Source: an uncultured Fimbriimonas sp. (GTDB lineage: Bacteria > Armatimonadota > Fimbriimonadia > Fimbriimonadales > Fimbriimonadaceae). From it: a stretch of 32,605 nt of DNA. Where the stretch lies: NCBI GenBank assembly GCA_945952345.1, contig CAMFIS010000018.1, forward strand, positions 1 through 32,605, in the 5' to 3' direction. Positions 1 to 8,902 of this stretch are shown piece by piece; position 1 is the first letter of the stretch; each line of letters begins with the position of its first letter. The position numbers and the translations under genes were made by a program. The notes below the pieces were generated by a model that did no database searches, had not been told where the DNA came from, and saw nothing but the letters and a program-made list of their open reading frames with translations.

Positions 1-1
1 G

Positions 2-1228
2 ATCGATGCGCTGACCTTGATGAAGATCTTCATCGTCAATACGTTTGGCATCACCGGTGCGGGGTTCGCGGTGCTGAACCGGGCATTGAACGGCAAATGG
101 AGCGCGTTCGGGCTGCTTGGTTTGTCCGTCTCGTTTAGCTATGTGCTCGGGTTTGGGTTCATCAACTATCTCTTCGGCATTGGCGTGGGATTGCTGTTTG
201 TCGGCGTCCAACTGATGCTGAAAGATAAGCCGAAGTGGCGGCTGTGGTTCATTGCGCTCGGCTTTCCGTTTCTGCTGCTGAACCATCTGCTCGCGCTGGT
301 TTTGGCGGCGATGACCCTGATGGCGATTGCTTGGTGGCAAAAGGATAAGACTCCGGGATTGTGGCGTGGGTTTGCCCTCGGCTCGTTCCTGTCGCTGGTC
401 TACATGAAGCTCTCGACGACCGGGGCGGTGTCCGATGGTTTTCGATATGATTCCTTGCCTCAACATATACGAAACGTGCTCTTCCCGGTGTACTTTTCCG
501 ACCTGACTCGGGACACAGCGTTCTGGTTGATCCTGCTCGCGATGGTGGGTTTTGGGGTGATGAAGGCTAAGAAGAAGGAGACGTTTGCGTATTGGGTGCT
601 GGGTGGATTTTCGCTGCTCGGCCTGCTGCTGCCCCACATGGCGATGACGAGCGCCTACCTCTCCGGCCGAGTTTCGATTTGGGCTGCGTTGGCAGGTGGC
701 GCGGCCTTCCAAGAAGTGGCGCTTTCGCCGGCGCTCATCGTGGGATTGCTGCTGGCAAGGTCGGCGGATGTCGCGACGCGGTTCCTCGGTTGGAACCCCA
801 CGTTTGATCAGATTCACGAAGATCTTGGCAAGATTCCGGATGGCAGCTTGGTGTATCAGATGGTGTCTTTGCGGGCGAATCCTTTGCGTCCGCCGGGCTG
901 GTATCCGTCGATTCTGCACGCCGACTGCTTGGTGCTGCTCGAGAAGAATTGCTACGTGAATAATCTGTTCTCGCTGCCGTTTCAGCAGCCTCTGCGCAAT
1001 GCGCCGGAGATTGGTCCGGACCTGCGGGATATGTACAACTACGGCACGGCGAAGTCGATCGAGAACAACCGCGAGTGGATGCTTTGGCAGATTGGGCTGA
1101 TGGACGACCGACTGAAGGACTGCCCGATCTATATCTACTTCGTGAAGCGGGAAGACGAGCGTCCGACCGAGACTCTGGGCGAGATCATCGCCGAGCGGCC
1201 GCGATATATTTTGTATCGGTATCGGTAG
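2..1228 (+). CDS. Polytopic membrane protein, 5'-truncated by contig edge
   Basis: The frame is open from base 2, so the gene very probably begins outside the window; a TTG at 17 and an ATG at 20 are possible internal starts. The visible part (about 408 residues) has roughly seven hydrophobic segments in its first 260 residues, separated by short basic loops (for example around KDKPKWR and KAKKKE). A soluble C-terminal part of about 140 residues follows, rich in Trp, Tyr and Pro. The arrangement resembles the later half of GT-C-type membrane glycosyltransferases or other polytopic envelope enzymes, but I see no diagnostic motif and do not assign a function. The protein ends with an Arg/Tyr-rich tail. 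The next gene lies on the opposite strand, so the two converge. Confidence 0.7.
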   Translation: MDALTLMKIFIVNTFGITGAGFAVLNRALNGKWSAFGLLGLSVSFSYVLGFGFINYLFGIGVGLLFVGVQLMLKDKPKWRLWFIALGFPFLLLNHLLALVLAAMTLMAIAWWQKDKTPGLWRGFALGSFLSLVYMKLSTTGAVSDGFRYDSLPQHIRNVLFPVYFSDLTRDTAFWLILLAMVGFGVMKAKKKETFAYWVLGGFSLLGLLLPHMAMTSAYLSGRVSIWAALAGGAAFQEVALSPALIVGLLLARSADVATRFLGWNPTFDQIHEDLGKIPDGSLVYQMVSLRANPLRPPGWYPSILHADCLVLLEKNCYVNNLFSLPFQQPLRNAPEIGPDLRDMYNYGTAKSIENNREWMLWQIGLMDDRLKDCPIYIYFVKREDERPTETLGEIIAERPRYILYRYR

Positions 1229-1244
1229 GGTTCGTCGGCAGTTT

Positions 1245-1262
1245 GCAGTCAGCAGTCAGCAG
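1245..1262. repeat. Heptanucleotide tandem repeat GCAGTCA x2.6
   Basis: GCAGTCA occurs twice in tandem followed by GCAG. The tract covers the stop codon of the reverse-strand gene that ends at 1249, in the gap between two convergent genes. A comparable 7-nt repeat abuts the stop codon of lipA at 15340-15367. Confidence 0.7.
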
Positions 1263-1827
1263 ATAGATTGAACATGGTGGGAGAGATTTTGTTGTGAGAC
1301 AGCCAGTCGCGCACCCTAGCCTCCCTTAAATCTTGGTAGTCAGCGCTCTTCCACTCGCTGGCTAAAGTTAGTACCCAACGCAAGTGGCTCTCCTCATATG
1401 GCATGGTGACGTTGATGTTTTTTCGTATTGATTCTTCAGTGAGAGCAAATTCTGGCAGGAGGCAAGTTCGGTCTAGGTAATGGGCCTGCACCACGTCCAA
1501 TAATGCGTTCATGCTGGGCCATCGGTACATGTATTCAAGATTCGAAAACGCAAACTGCTTCAGCTCCCCCATTCTTTCAGAGTAGCTTTGGAAGGAGCCT
1601 TGGACCGATTCGATAATCGTGTCCAGCTCGTCGATATGGATACGATCCCAAAGTTGCTCGTGCTCTAGGAATGGAATGTGGTCACGGCACATGAGGGCCG
1701 GGCAAGCAAAGGCAGATATCCGTCGCTGGCCCTCCTCCGTATATCGATCGAGGCAAATACCCAGGGAGTAGCCAAGGCACATGGGTCTGAAGATCATGAT
1801 CGAGCCTTTGAGGTAACCGTCCGGCAT
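1249..1827 (-). CDS. Hypothetical protein
   Basis: This reverse-strand ORF encodes 192 residues with a protein-like composition rich in Trp, Tyr, Glu and Leu. It has no signal peptide, membrane segment or recognised motif. An internal ATG at 1797 (protein MIFRPMCLGYS...) is preceded by AAAGG at a suitable distance and may be the true start, giving 182 residues. The C-terminal part (EESHLRWVLTLASEWKS...) looks helical, so a soluble cytoplasmic protein is likely. It lies between a convergent membrane-protein gene and a tRNA gene on the opposite strand. I do not recognise a family. The overlapping forward ORF at 1678-2019 is rejected because it runs through the tRNA. Confidence 0.55.
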   Translation of the reverse strand: MPDGYLKGSIMIFRPMCLGYSLGICLDRYTEEGQRRISAFACPALMCRDHIPFLEHEQLWDRIHIDELDTIIESVQGSFQSYSERMGELKQFAFSNLEYMYRWPSMNALLDVVQAHYLDRTCLLPEFALTEESIRKNINVTMPYEESHLRWVLTLASEWKSADYQDLREARVRDWLSHNKISPTMFNLSADC

Positions 1828-1950
1828 GCATTTACGGAGCCACTTCTTGTTGATGGATTGGTAGATCGTGCGGTTTTACCTGGCGACAGGCGTTTACTGC
1901 TCGAGAACTCTTTCCTCGCCCTTGCACTGCTCACTCGCACTGAGGCGGTG

Positions 1951-1959
1951 TGGTATCAT
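1951..1959 (+). promoter_or_regulatory. Extended -10 promoter of tRNA-Leu
   Basis: TGG followed by TATCAT fits an extended -10 element (TGn-TATnnT). It would start transcription about 10 nt upstream of the mature tRNA at 1976. No good -35 hexamer lies at 16-18 nt, which is usual for extended -10 promoters. Confidence 0.4.
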
Positions 1960-1975
1960 CCTATTTCCACTTCGT

Positions 1976-2061
1976 GCGCGGGTGGTGAAATTGGTAGACA
2001 CGCTACCTTGAGGTGGTAGTGCTCACAAGGCGTGAAGGTTCGAGTCCTTTCCCGCGCACCA
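1976..2061 (+). tRNA. tRNA-Leu (anticodon GAG)
   Basis: The 7-bp acceptor stem GCGCGGG (1976-1982) pairs perfectly with CCCGCGC (2051-2057). It is followed by discriminator A and an encoded CCA (2059-2061). The D arm contains the TGGTAGA loop. The anticodon arm CTACC-TTGAGGT-GGTAG puts GAG at the anticodon, which reads CUC/CUU. A long class II variable arm, typical of Leu/Ser tRNAs, precedes the T arm GAAGG-TTCGAGT-CCTTT. Both the class II arm and the anticodon support leucine. Confidence 0.95.
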
Positions 2062-2460
2062 GCTTTCTCTCCTAACATTGCAGGCAGCCCCATCGATGCT
2101 GCTTCCTTCGACTTAGGTTACTGCGGACTGATCGCACCATATTCTCGCTTCGCTCGATTTCACAGGCGGTCCCGATGATGCTTCGCATCCTTCCCTCGCT
2201 GCGCTCGCGGGATCTAAGGAGACGCCTATGCCCCCAAAGGGTTGTCAGATTCTGTCGTGAGTTTGCAAGTCATCCATGGCTATGCAGGCAAGATGCCTGC
2301 GCTCCATAGCGGCTTTCGATTTCTAGCCAAAGTTTGCGGTTGAACCAGGGAGCAGTGCGGAGTGAAGAGAACGAGGGGCAAGGATGGGGGGATTGCTCTT
2401 CGCAATGCCCATGGTGGAACCAATCGTAGGGTAATTTTCGTAGCGGGACTTAGTCCGACC
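2062..2460. other. Intergenic region with palindromic clusters
   Basis: No convincing gene lies between the tRNA and the Asp-box protein start. The stretch holds several short palindromes built on CTTCGC or CTGCGC cores (about 2143-2215), including the hairpin GATGC-TTC-GCATC at 2177-2189, and a larger hairpin at 2279-2310. The BNR frame is open back to a GTG at 2362, but those codons run into this repeat-like sequence and do not look like a secretion signal. Confidence 0.5.
2279..2310. repeat. REP-like imperfect hairpin
   Basis: The outer arms GCTATG (2279-2284) and CATAGC (2305-2310) enclose an inner hairpin CAGGC-AAGAT-GCCTG (2285-2299), with a 5-nt bulge on the 3' side. This is an intergenic palindrome with a GCAGGC core. 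Related cores occur at 5852-5873 and in the double hairpin at 15241-15297. Confidence 0.6.
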
Positions 2461-5400
2461 ATGGTTTCACTCCTCGCCCTCGCCCTTTCGATTACGCTGC
2501 CAGTAGAGCAACCAAGCCCAAGTTCTCATCCGGCGACGAAAGATTCGCCTTCTTGGGTGCGTTCGGCGGCCAACGAAGTCGTCAACCCGATCATGTTGAA
2601 TGGCCTCAAATGGCGGAACTTGGGTCCGTTTCGCGGGGGTCGAGTCTCGGCTGTGGCTGGTGTGATGGGTGAGGTTGGCACTTACTATATGGGCCTTCCT
2701 CAAGGTGGGCTATGGAAATCGACCGGTGCGGGGCAGACGTGGTTTCCGGTGTTTGATTCGGTCAAGGAAACGTCGACGATCGGTTCGATCGCCGTATCGG
2801 CCAGCGATCCGAACACCGTCTATGTGGGCACGGGTGAAATCGCGGGTCAGGGCGAAGGTTACGGCGCGTATAAATCCACCGACGCGGGCAAGACTTGGAC
2901 CCACCTTGGCCTCGCCGATTCGCACATCATCCCGGTGATCCTGGTCGATCCGAAGGATCCGAACACGGTGCTGTTGGCGGCGCAAGGCAATGCTCGAACG
3001 AAGGACACGCGAGGCGTGTATCGAAGCACGGATGGCGGCGCGACCTGGACGCGGTGGAGCGCAGCCGAGACGGATGCCGGGGTGGTGAGTATGGCAACCG
3101 TTTACGACCACCCGGAAATCGTGGTGGCAGGAACGCGACAAGCAGGAAAACCCGCGGCCAACAAACTCTACAAGTCGAGCGATTTTGGCAAAACATGGAC
3201 GCCGCTCGAAGGGAAAGGTTTGCCCCCTCTCCGCAGTCGTTACACCATCGCGTTGGCTCAAAACACGAACGCGCAGCGGATGTATCTCATCGGAACTTTT
3301 GGCCTCTTCCGATCGGATGACGGAGGAGCGAATTGGCGTCGAATGGCGGAGTCGGATCAGCGAATCGCCAACGGTCAGGGCGACTATAACTGCGGCGTCG
3401 CGGTGGATACGAAGGATCCGAACATCGTCTACACGATCAGCACGTGCCTGTATCGGTCTCTCGATGGCGGCGAAACGTTCGAGGGATTTAAGGGCGCTCC
3501 GGGCGGCGACGATCCCCACTTCTTGTGGATTGACCCCAAAAACGCGAACCGAATTCTGTACGGCGGCGACCAAGGGGCGACGGTTTCGCTCGATCATGGG
3601 CAGACGTGGGGCTCGTGGTACAACCAGCCCAGCGCGCAGGTGTATCACATCGCGACCGACAATCGATATCCCTATTGGGTTTATGCCACGCAGCAGGACA
3701 GCGGCGTGGTGGGCACGTCAAGCCGACGCAACTATGGCCAAATTGGGCCGCTCGATTGGACGCCGCATCCCGGCTTCGAGTTCGGTTATGTTGCCATTGA
3801 CCCTTTGAATCCGAATATCAGCTATTCCTATTCCGAGACCCTGCACTTGTGCCGGGTGAAGTTTCCGAGTGGGCAGTGGGTGGAATGTGGTCCGACGGCG
3901 GTAGCGGGTGAAACATTCCGGCAGGGCCTGGCTCCGATTTGCTTCAACCCAAACAATCCCCGAGAGTTGCTGACCTCGAATCAGTATTTGATGTCGTCGA
4001 CGGACGGCGGCCAGCACTGGAAAAAGCTGAGTCCGGACCTGGGAATTAAGACGATACCGTCCACCGATCCGAAAGGAAAGCCGACGACTTCACAGAGTTC
4101 GATCAGCGATTTCTCTTTCTCAACCGCGAATCCGAACGTCATCTGGGCGGGAACCGGAAACGGCCTCGTGCACGTGAGCAAGGACAAGGGCGCGAACTGG
4201 AATTTGGCCAATACCGGCTTGCCATCTTCGAGCGTGCTCTGCATCGACGCGTCCCATACACAGCCCGGAGCGGCCTACGTTTGCATGAGGTCCGCGAACA
4301 ATTCTCCGACGTTGTATCGGACTCGAGACTATGGCCAGACATGGACGCCGATCTCTCGAGGATTTCCGACCGAAGGCGCTTTGTCGGGTCCGGTCAATGT
4401 GATTCGGTGTGACACGAAGCAGGATGGCCTGCTGTTCGCGGGAACGTCGAAGGAGATGTTCGTTTCTTTTGACGACGGCGACCATTGGCAATCGTTGCGG
4501 TTGAACATGCCAACGACGATCATGAACGATCTGCAAGTGAAAGGGGACGACTTGGTTTTGGGCACTTATGGCCGCGGAATCTGGGTCCTCGACGATATCT
4601 CTCCGCTACGGCAACTGGTAAGTGAGCCCAACTCCGGTTCGGGCAGATTGTTTAAGCTGGCGAATGGAATCCGGGTTCGCAGCAATGTGAACGACGATAC
4701 GCCGATGCCGCCCGAGATTCCTCATGCGGACAACCCGCCGTGCGGTGTTTCGATTTATTACTCGCTCGGGTCGAAGCCATCGACGCCCGTAACGATCGAG
4801 ATTTTGGATCGCAAAGGCAATTTGGTGCGGCATTTGACGAGCGCGGAACCCGTGCCGTATGCCGACCCGAAGCCGGAGATCGCGCCGATGTGGATCGGCA
4901 AGCGTAAGCCGTTGTCGGCGGAGGTTGGATTGAATCGGGCCGAATGGGATATTCGATACGACGATCCCGAGGCGTTCATCCATGACGCGCAAGACGTGAT
5001 GCAGGCGACGATCGGCGGGACGAAGGAGGCCGTTCCCGGGCCGCTCGCCCTGCCGGGCAACTACACCGTGCGGCTGACAGTCGACGGAAAGACGTACTCG
5101 CAGCCGCTGGTCGTCAAGAACGATCCTCGGTCGCCAGCGAGTCAGTCTGATCTGGAGAAGTTTCACGAGGTCGAGATGGACATGTTGGCATGCATCAAGG
5201 CAAGTTGGGATTCACACGAGGCGGTTGTGGCGGCTCGAAGCGAGTTGAAGGATGCGAAGAATTCTTCGATGAAGGAGGTTGCCGACGCGGCCAAGGCCTT
5301 CGACACGAAGTTGGAAGCTCTAGAAGGAAAGATCGTTTACACGCGCCGTTTCTTCTTGGGGGCGAACGCCTCGAACTTTGTCGACCTCAACACCTACTTG

Positions 5401-5742
5401 CTCGTCGCTTTGGGTTCGATGTCGAGAGGAGATTCGGCGCCGAGCGAGGCGACTTATGGTTCGTACGCGACCTGCTACTACTTGACCGATACGCTATTGA
5501 CGCGGTTGCGGGGCCTGAATGGAAAGCCGTTGACCGAGCTGAATGCTTTGTTGACGAAGAATGGAGCTAAAGCGGTGAAGGCGGTGTCTGTGCCGGAGAA
5601 CCCGAGGCAGCCGTTGGCGAAGTATCGGGTGAAGACAGGCGTTCCGTTGGGCAATTCGGGTCAAATCAAGCCACCGAAAGACGACGATGACGATGATGGA
5701 GATGGAGATGGAGCTAATCTGGAGTCCACGCCTAGAGCTTGA
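2461..5742 (+). CDS. Secreted Asp-box (BNR)/sortilin-like beta-propeller protein
   Basis: The 1093-residue product starts with a signal peptide (MVSLLALALSITLP...). I chose ATG 2461 over the upstream GTG at 2362 because the extra 33 residues are basic and not signal-like. About ten Asp-box repeats are visible, including STDAGKTW, STDGGATW, SSDFGKTW, SDDGGANW, SLDHGQTW, STDGGQHW, SKDKGANW and TRDYGQTW. They indicate one or two beta-propellers of the sortilin/Vps10 N-terminal type. After the propeller (about residue 720) comes a domain with RAEWDIRYDDPEA, PGNYTVRLTVDGK and a QPLVVKNDPR-like segment, typical of the large Acidobacteria-type proteins often labelled glycosyl hydrolase. A helical region and a terminal Asp-rich tail finish the protein. 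It is probably extracellular or periplasmic. The substrate is unknown, and the hydrolase label rests on fold only. Confidence 0.88.
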   Translation: MVSLLALALSITLPVEQPSPSSHPATKDSPSWVRSAANEVVNPIMLNGLKWRNLGPFRGGRVSAVAGVMGEVGTYYMGLPQGGLWKSTGAGQTWFPVFDSVKETSTIGSIAVSASDPNTVYVGTGEIAGQGEGYGAYKSTDAGKTWTHLGLADSHIIPVILVDPKDPNTVLLAAQGNARTKDTRGVYRSTDGGATWTRWSAAETDAGVVSMATVYDHPEIVVAGTRQAGKPAANKLYKSSDFGKTWTPLEGKGLPPLRSRYTIALAQNTNAQRMYLIGTFGLFRSDDGGANWRRMAESDQRIANGQGDYNCGVAVDTKDPNIVYTISTCLYRSLDGGETFEGFKGAPGGDDPHFLWIDPKNANRILYGGDQGATVSLDHGQTWGSWYNQPSAQVYHIATDNRYPYWVYATQQDSGVVGTSSRRNYGQIGPLDWTPHPGFEFGYVAIDPLNPNISYSYSETLHLCRVKFPSGQWVECGPTAVAGETFRQGLAPICFNPNNPRELLTSNQYLMSSTDGGQHWKKLSPDLGIKTIPSTDPKGKPTTSQSSISDFSFSTANPNVIWAGTGNGLVHVSKDKGANWNLANTGLPSSSVLCIDASHTQPGAAYVCMRSANNSPTLYRTRDYGQTWTPISRGFPTEGALSGPVNVIRCDTKQDGLLFAGTSKEMFVSFDDGDHWQSLRLNMPTTIMNDLQVKGDDLVLGTYGRGIWVLDDISPLRQLVSEPNSGSGRLFKLANGIRVRSNVNDDTPMPPEIPHADNPPCGVSIYYSLGSKPSTPVTIEILDRKGNLVRHLTSAEPVPYADPKPEIAPMWIGKRKPLSAEVGLNRAEWDIRYDDPEAFIHDAQDVMQATIGGTKEAVPGPLALPGNYTVRLTVDGKTYSQPLVVKNDPRSPASQSDLEKFHEVEMDMLACIKASWDSHEAVVAARSELKDAKNSSMKEVADAAKAFDTKLEALEGKIVYTRRFFLGANASNFVDLNTYLLVALGSMSRGDSAPSEATYGSYATCYYLTDTLLTRLRGLNGKPLTELNALLTKNGAKAVKAVSVPENPRQPLAKYRVKTGVPLGNSGQIKPPKDDDDDDGDGDGANLESTPRA

Positions 5743-5851
5743 GTTTTCGATTCCATGCTTAGACTCTCAGCTCGTTCCTCGCAGCGGAGCCTAAACATGC
5801 CACGACTGGTCGGTTGGTTTTGGGCATCTACCCCGCCTACGAAGTGGCTCG

Positions 5852-5873
5852 CCTGCCATATATATTTGGCAGG
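5852..5873. repeat. Palindromic hairpin CCTGCCA/TGGCAGG
   Basis: A 7-bp stem CCTGCCA (5852-5858)/TGGCAGG (5867-5873) encloses an 8-nt AT loop, between the Asp-box gene and the downstream haem-protein gene. There is no T tract, so it is more likely a REP-like repeat than an intrinsic terminator. The motif CGCCTGCCAT also occurs near 16348. Confidence 0.6.
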
Positions 5874-5917
5874 GTGCAGATCTAGTGATCAGATCGAATC
5901 GGTACCCTGTAGCTAAT

Positions 5918-7222
5918 GTGATTCGACTTTCCAGACGTGCCTTTCGAATCGTCGCTTGCCTTGGCGTGGGTCTGTCGGCGTTGGTTTTGGGTGGTGTTAC
6001 GCGGGGCCAGGGCGAGGATATTCCAGAAGAATTCCTCACTGCGCCTTCGAACGACGCGGTGGCGAATCTCTTGGCCGGAATCAAGGCGGGCAAGGTGAAG
6101 TTGGAGTTCGAACCGAACCAGGGGTACCTGCGATCTCTGCTGAAGGAGCTGAAGATTTCGGCTTCGTCTCAGGTTCTCGTGTTCTCGAAGACGAGCCTGC
6201 AGTCGGCCTTTATCTCGCCCGAGACTCCAAGGGCGTTGTATTTCAATGACCAGGCATACGTAGGTTGGATTCCGGGCGCGCCGTACATGGAGATTGTTGG
6301 TGTCGATCCGGTCATCGGGCCTGTGTTCTACTTGCTTGAGAATCACAAGAGTCTCGCACCGACTCCAAAACGGCAGACAATGGAGTGCTTTCAGTGTCAC
6401 GATTCGCCGATGACGGGACACGTTCCGGGTGTCATGGCGCGGTCGGTTTACGCCGGTCCTGACGGGCAGTTGCGATTAGCGAATGGTTCTTTTCGAACCA
6501 CCGCGATGAGCCCGATGAAGGAACGGTGGGGTGGTTGGTACGTGACCGGAGTGCATGGAACTGAACGACACATGGGTAACGAGGCGGCAAGAGGAGACGA
6601 GCAAGCCTCGACGATCGACATCGAGAAAGGGGCGAACGTGACCGATCTCAGCCGATACTTTCGGGTCGATTCGTACCTGACTCCGCACTCGGACATCGTC
6701 GCGCTAATGGTCGCCGAGCAGCAGATGGGGATTCAAAACCTGATCACCAAGGCTGGATTGCTGACTCGCAAAGCGGAGAAGGACGGGCAAGAACTCTTGA
6801 AGTTCGGCTTTAGCCAGGAGCACGTCGACGAGGGTATTCGCGATCGGATTTCTGGTGCAACCGAGCCATTGGTGAAAGCCTTACTTGCAATTGGAGAGCC
6901 GGTGTTTACTTCGCCGATCCAGGGCACGAGTCGGTTTGCGGTGGAGTATTCGGCCAGTTCTCCGGCTGACAAGCAGGGTCGCCGACTCAGTGAACTCGAC
7001 CTTAAGGCCGGTTTGATGAAGTACTCGTGCTCGCCGATGATCTATTCGAAGTCATTTGAGGGTCTACCTTTGAAGGCGAAGGAGCACGTGTATCGACGGC
7101 TGGGCGAAATCCTTGGTGGGCAGGATAAGGGTGCGCAGTTCACCTTTCTCTCCGCGACTCGGCGCAACGCGACGCGGGAGATTTTGATCGACACCATGCC
7201 AGACGCAAAGCCTTTTCTCTAA
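5918..7222 (+). CDS. Secreted mono-haem c-type cytochrome-like protein
   Basis: The product is 434 residues from GTG 5918; GTG 5885 is an alternative that adds 11 residues. The 5918 start gives a cleaner signal peptide: a basic IRLSRRAFR n-region, then a hydrophobic stretch up to about GGVTRGQG. A possible -10 box TACCCT lies at 5903-5908. A single CFQCH haem-binding motif lies at residues 157-161, so one covalently bound haem c in the periplasm is expected. Around it are conserved-looking segments (GPVFYLLENHK, MSPMKERWGGWYVTG). The rest is helical and rich in Met and His, which could supply the distal axial ligand. It resembles uncharacterised cytochrome-domain proteins from Planctomycetes and Acidobacteria. 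An electron-transfer role is inferred from the haem motif alone. Confidence 0.8.
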   Translation: MIRLSRRAFRIVACLGVGLSALVLGGVTRGQGEDIPEEFLTAPSNDAVANLLAGIKAGKVKLEFEPNQGYLRSLLKELKISASSQVLVFSKTSLQSAFISPETPRALYFNDQAYVGWIPGAPYMEIVGVDPVIGPVFYLLENHKSLAPTPKRQTMECFQCHDSPMTGHVPGVMARSVYAGPDGQLRLANGSFRTTAMSPMKERWGGWYVTGVHGTERHMGNEAARGDEQASTIDIEKGANVTDLSRYFRVDSYLTPHSDIVALMVAEQQMGIQNLITKAGLLTRKAEKDGQELLKFGFSQEHVDEGIRDRISGATEPLVKALLAIGEPVFTSPIQGTSRFAVEYSASSPADKQGRRLSELDLKAGLMKYSCSPMIYSKSFEGLPLKAKEHVYRRLGEILGGQDKGAQFTFLSATRRNATREILIDTMPDAKPFL

Positions 7223-7299
7223 TTGTTCTTGCCTACTGTCCGATTTCCCAATCTCCGCTTGTCTTCCCTATGAACCCGAGCGAGTCAACTACAATCGGG

Positions 7300-7305
7300 A
7301 AAGGA
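7300..7305 (+). promoter_or_regulatory. Shine-Dalgarno AAAGGA deciding the DGPF gene start
   Basis: AAAGGA lies 6 nt before ATG 7312 and supports that start over the in-frame ATG at 7270. A -10-like TACAAT at 7290-7295 lies just upstream, which also makes the 7270 start unlikely. Confidence 0.6.
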
Positions 7306-7311
7306 AAACAA

Positions 7312-7668
7312 ATGAACGAATACGCATTGATCATGAGGCATGAGGACGGGGCGAAGATCGCCTCGCCGGAGCAGATTCAGGAGTGGATGAAGCAGACGAT
7401 GGACTGGATTGGCGGGATCGCCGCTCAAGGGAAGTTCGTTAGTGGAACCGGGCTGATGTTCGACGACGCCAAGACCGTACACGGCGTGAGCAAGATGGTG
7501 ACGAACGGGCCGTTCGGTGAGATCAAAGAGACTATCGGCGGAATCATCACAGTTCGGGCTGAGTCGGCGGAAGAAGCGGCCGAGTTTGCGAAGGGCTGTC
7601 CGGTCCTGCAAGGCGAGGGCAACACCGTCGAAGTGAGGCAGATCGCCACCCACGGCAAGCAAGAGTAG
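7312..7668 (+). CDS. DGPF/YCII-related domain protein
   Basis: This 118-residue soluble protein begins MNEYALIMRHEDG and contains the segments KMVTNGPFGEIKETIGGI and VRAESAEEAAEFAKGCP. Both are typical of the DGPF/YCII family, with NGPF here in place of DGPF. The fold is a small ferredoxin-like alpha/beta dimer of unknown biochemical role. The start is fixed by AAAGGA at 7300-7305. The stop codon lies 2 nt before the GTG start of an ECF sigma factor. This DGPF-sigma pairing is the known genomic hallmark of the ECF42 group. The protein probably belongs to the sigma factor's signalling circuit or regulon, but no mechanism can be read from the sequence. Confidence 0.9.
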   Translation: MNEYALIMRHEDGAKIASPEQIQEWMKQTMDWIGGIAAQGKFVSGTGLMFDDAKTVHGVSKMVTNGPFGEIKETIGGIITVRAESAEEAAEFAKGCPVLQGEGNTVEVRQIATHGKQE

Positions 7669-7670
7669 GC

Positions 7671-8879
7671 GTGGATTCTCAGCTTGTTCCCCACCTGTTT
7701 CGAACCGAATACGGCAAGATCGTGGCGGTCTTGGTGCGCCGATTCGGATTCGACCAGGTGGGGCTAGCCGAGGATATTGCGAGCGAAACCTTCCTCGCCG
7801 CGCTCGAAACGTGGCCCTATCGCGGTGTTCCCGAGCAGCCGGTGGCCTGGCTGTACCAAGTGGCGAAGAATAAGGCGAAGAACGCGGTGATGCGCCTGGG
7901 TCGCGAGTCCGAATTGGCCGAGGAATTCGCGGTACAGGATGAGATCGACCTTTCGGACTCCGGCATCCGGGATGGTCAGCTTCGGATGATGTTTGCGGTA
8001 TGCCATCCCGCCATCGCGCCCGAGGCGCAGGTGGGATTGGCGCTGCGAATCCTATGCGGCTTTGGCATCGAGGAGATTGCCGATGCGTTTCTGACCAACA
8101 AAGAGACGATCAACAAACGGCTGTATCGAGCGAAGGAGACGTTGCGGAAGGAGAGGATCGAAGCGGAATTTCCGGGGTTCGAAGAGGTTGAAGCGCGCCT
8201 GGTTGCGGTTCTGGCGACGCTGTATCTACTGTTTAGCGAAGGATATTATTCCGACAGCCACGAGGAGGTTCTGCGCGAAGACGTTTGCCTGGAAGCGATG
8301 CGCCTAACTGAATTGCTGTTGACTGACGATCGAACCAATCAACCGCAAACGCGGGCACTGCTCGCTCTGATGTGCTTTCACGCTTCGCGATTTGCGGCCC
8401 GGCGAGGTTCGAACGGCGACATGGTTTTGTACGACGACCAGGACCGGTCGCGGTGGAATCAGGAGCTTGTCGCTCGGGGTGCGAAGCTGCTTCAAGAAGC
8501 GTCGGTTGGGGACCAGTTTTCGAAGTATCACCTGGAGGCGGGCATCGCCTTTTGGCATTCGACGCCCGAAGAATCGACGCAGAAGTGGGAGAGCATTCTC
8601 ATGCTCCACAACCAGTTGCTGGTCCTGGAATACTCGCCGGTCGCCGCCCTTAACCGAACTTACGCGCTATCCAAAGTTAAAGGCGCAACGGCGGCCATCG
8701 AAGAAGCGGAGAAGCTGAAACTGGAGAACAACCGGTTCTACTTTGCGCTCCTGGGCGAACTCTATTGCGAAATCGACCATAAGCATGCAAGAGCCCATTT
8801 CGAACGAGCGTTGGCGCTGGCAAAGACGGAGCAGGACCAGCGAATTATTCAGCACAAGATCGAAAACCTTAGCCTTTAG
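7671..8879 (+). CDS. ECF42-type RNA polymerase sigma factor with C-terminal TPR-like extension
   Basis: The 402-residue product has an N-terminal sigma region 2 (about residues 10-70, AEDIASETFLAALETWP and PVAWLYQVAKNKAKN). Region 4 follows (about 105-165), with the helix-turn-helix LRILCGFGIEEIADAF...NKRLYRAKETLRKE. A long C-terminal extension of about 220 residues includes the ECF42 signature DQDRSRW (256-262), the segment FSKYHLEAGIAFWHS, and TPR-like helices (ALNRTYALSKVKGATAAIEEAEKL). Instead of a membrane anti-sigma factor, this group carries a regulatory C-terminal domain that is needed for activity. No anti-sigma gene is visible nearby. It starts with GTG 2 nt after the DGPF stop codon, so the two genes are probably translationally coupled. 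Its targets are likely to include the DGPF gene. Confidence 0.92.
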   Translation: MDSQLVPHLFRTEYGKIVAVLVRRFGFDQVGLAEDIASETFLAALETWPYRGVPEQPVAWLYQVAKNKAKNAVMRLGRESELAEEFAVQDEIDLSDSGIRDGQLRMMFAVCHPAIAPEAQVGLALRILCGFGIEEIADAFLTNKETINKRLYRAKETLRKERIEAEFPGFEEVEARLVAVLATLYLLFSEGYYSDSHEEVLREDVCLEAMRLTELLLTDDRTNQPQTRALLALMCFHASRFAARRGSNGDMVLYDDQDRSRWNQELVARGAKLLQEASVGDQFSKYHLEAGIAFWHSTPEESTQKWESILMLHNQLLVLEYSPVAALNRTYALSKVKGATAAIEEAEKLKLENNRFYFALLGELYCEIDHKHARAHFERALALAKTEQDQRIIQHKIENLSL

Positions 8880-8902
8880 ACCCTTCCCCAGCGGGGCCTG
8901 CC

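Noticed and set aside
1678-2019. 113-residue forward ORF
   Set aside because: It runs through the promoter and first half of tRNA-Leu and overlaps a better reverse-strand ORF.
2710-3648. 312-residue reverse ORF inside the Asp-box gene
   Set aside because: It is Arg-rich shadow translation of the propeller coding sequence.
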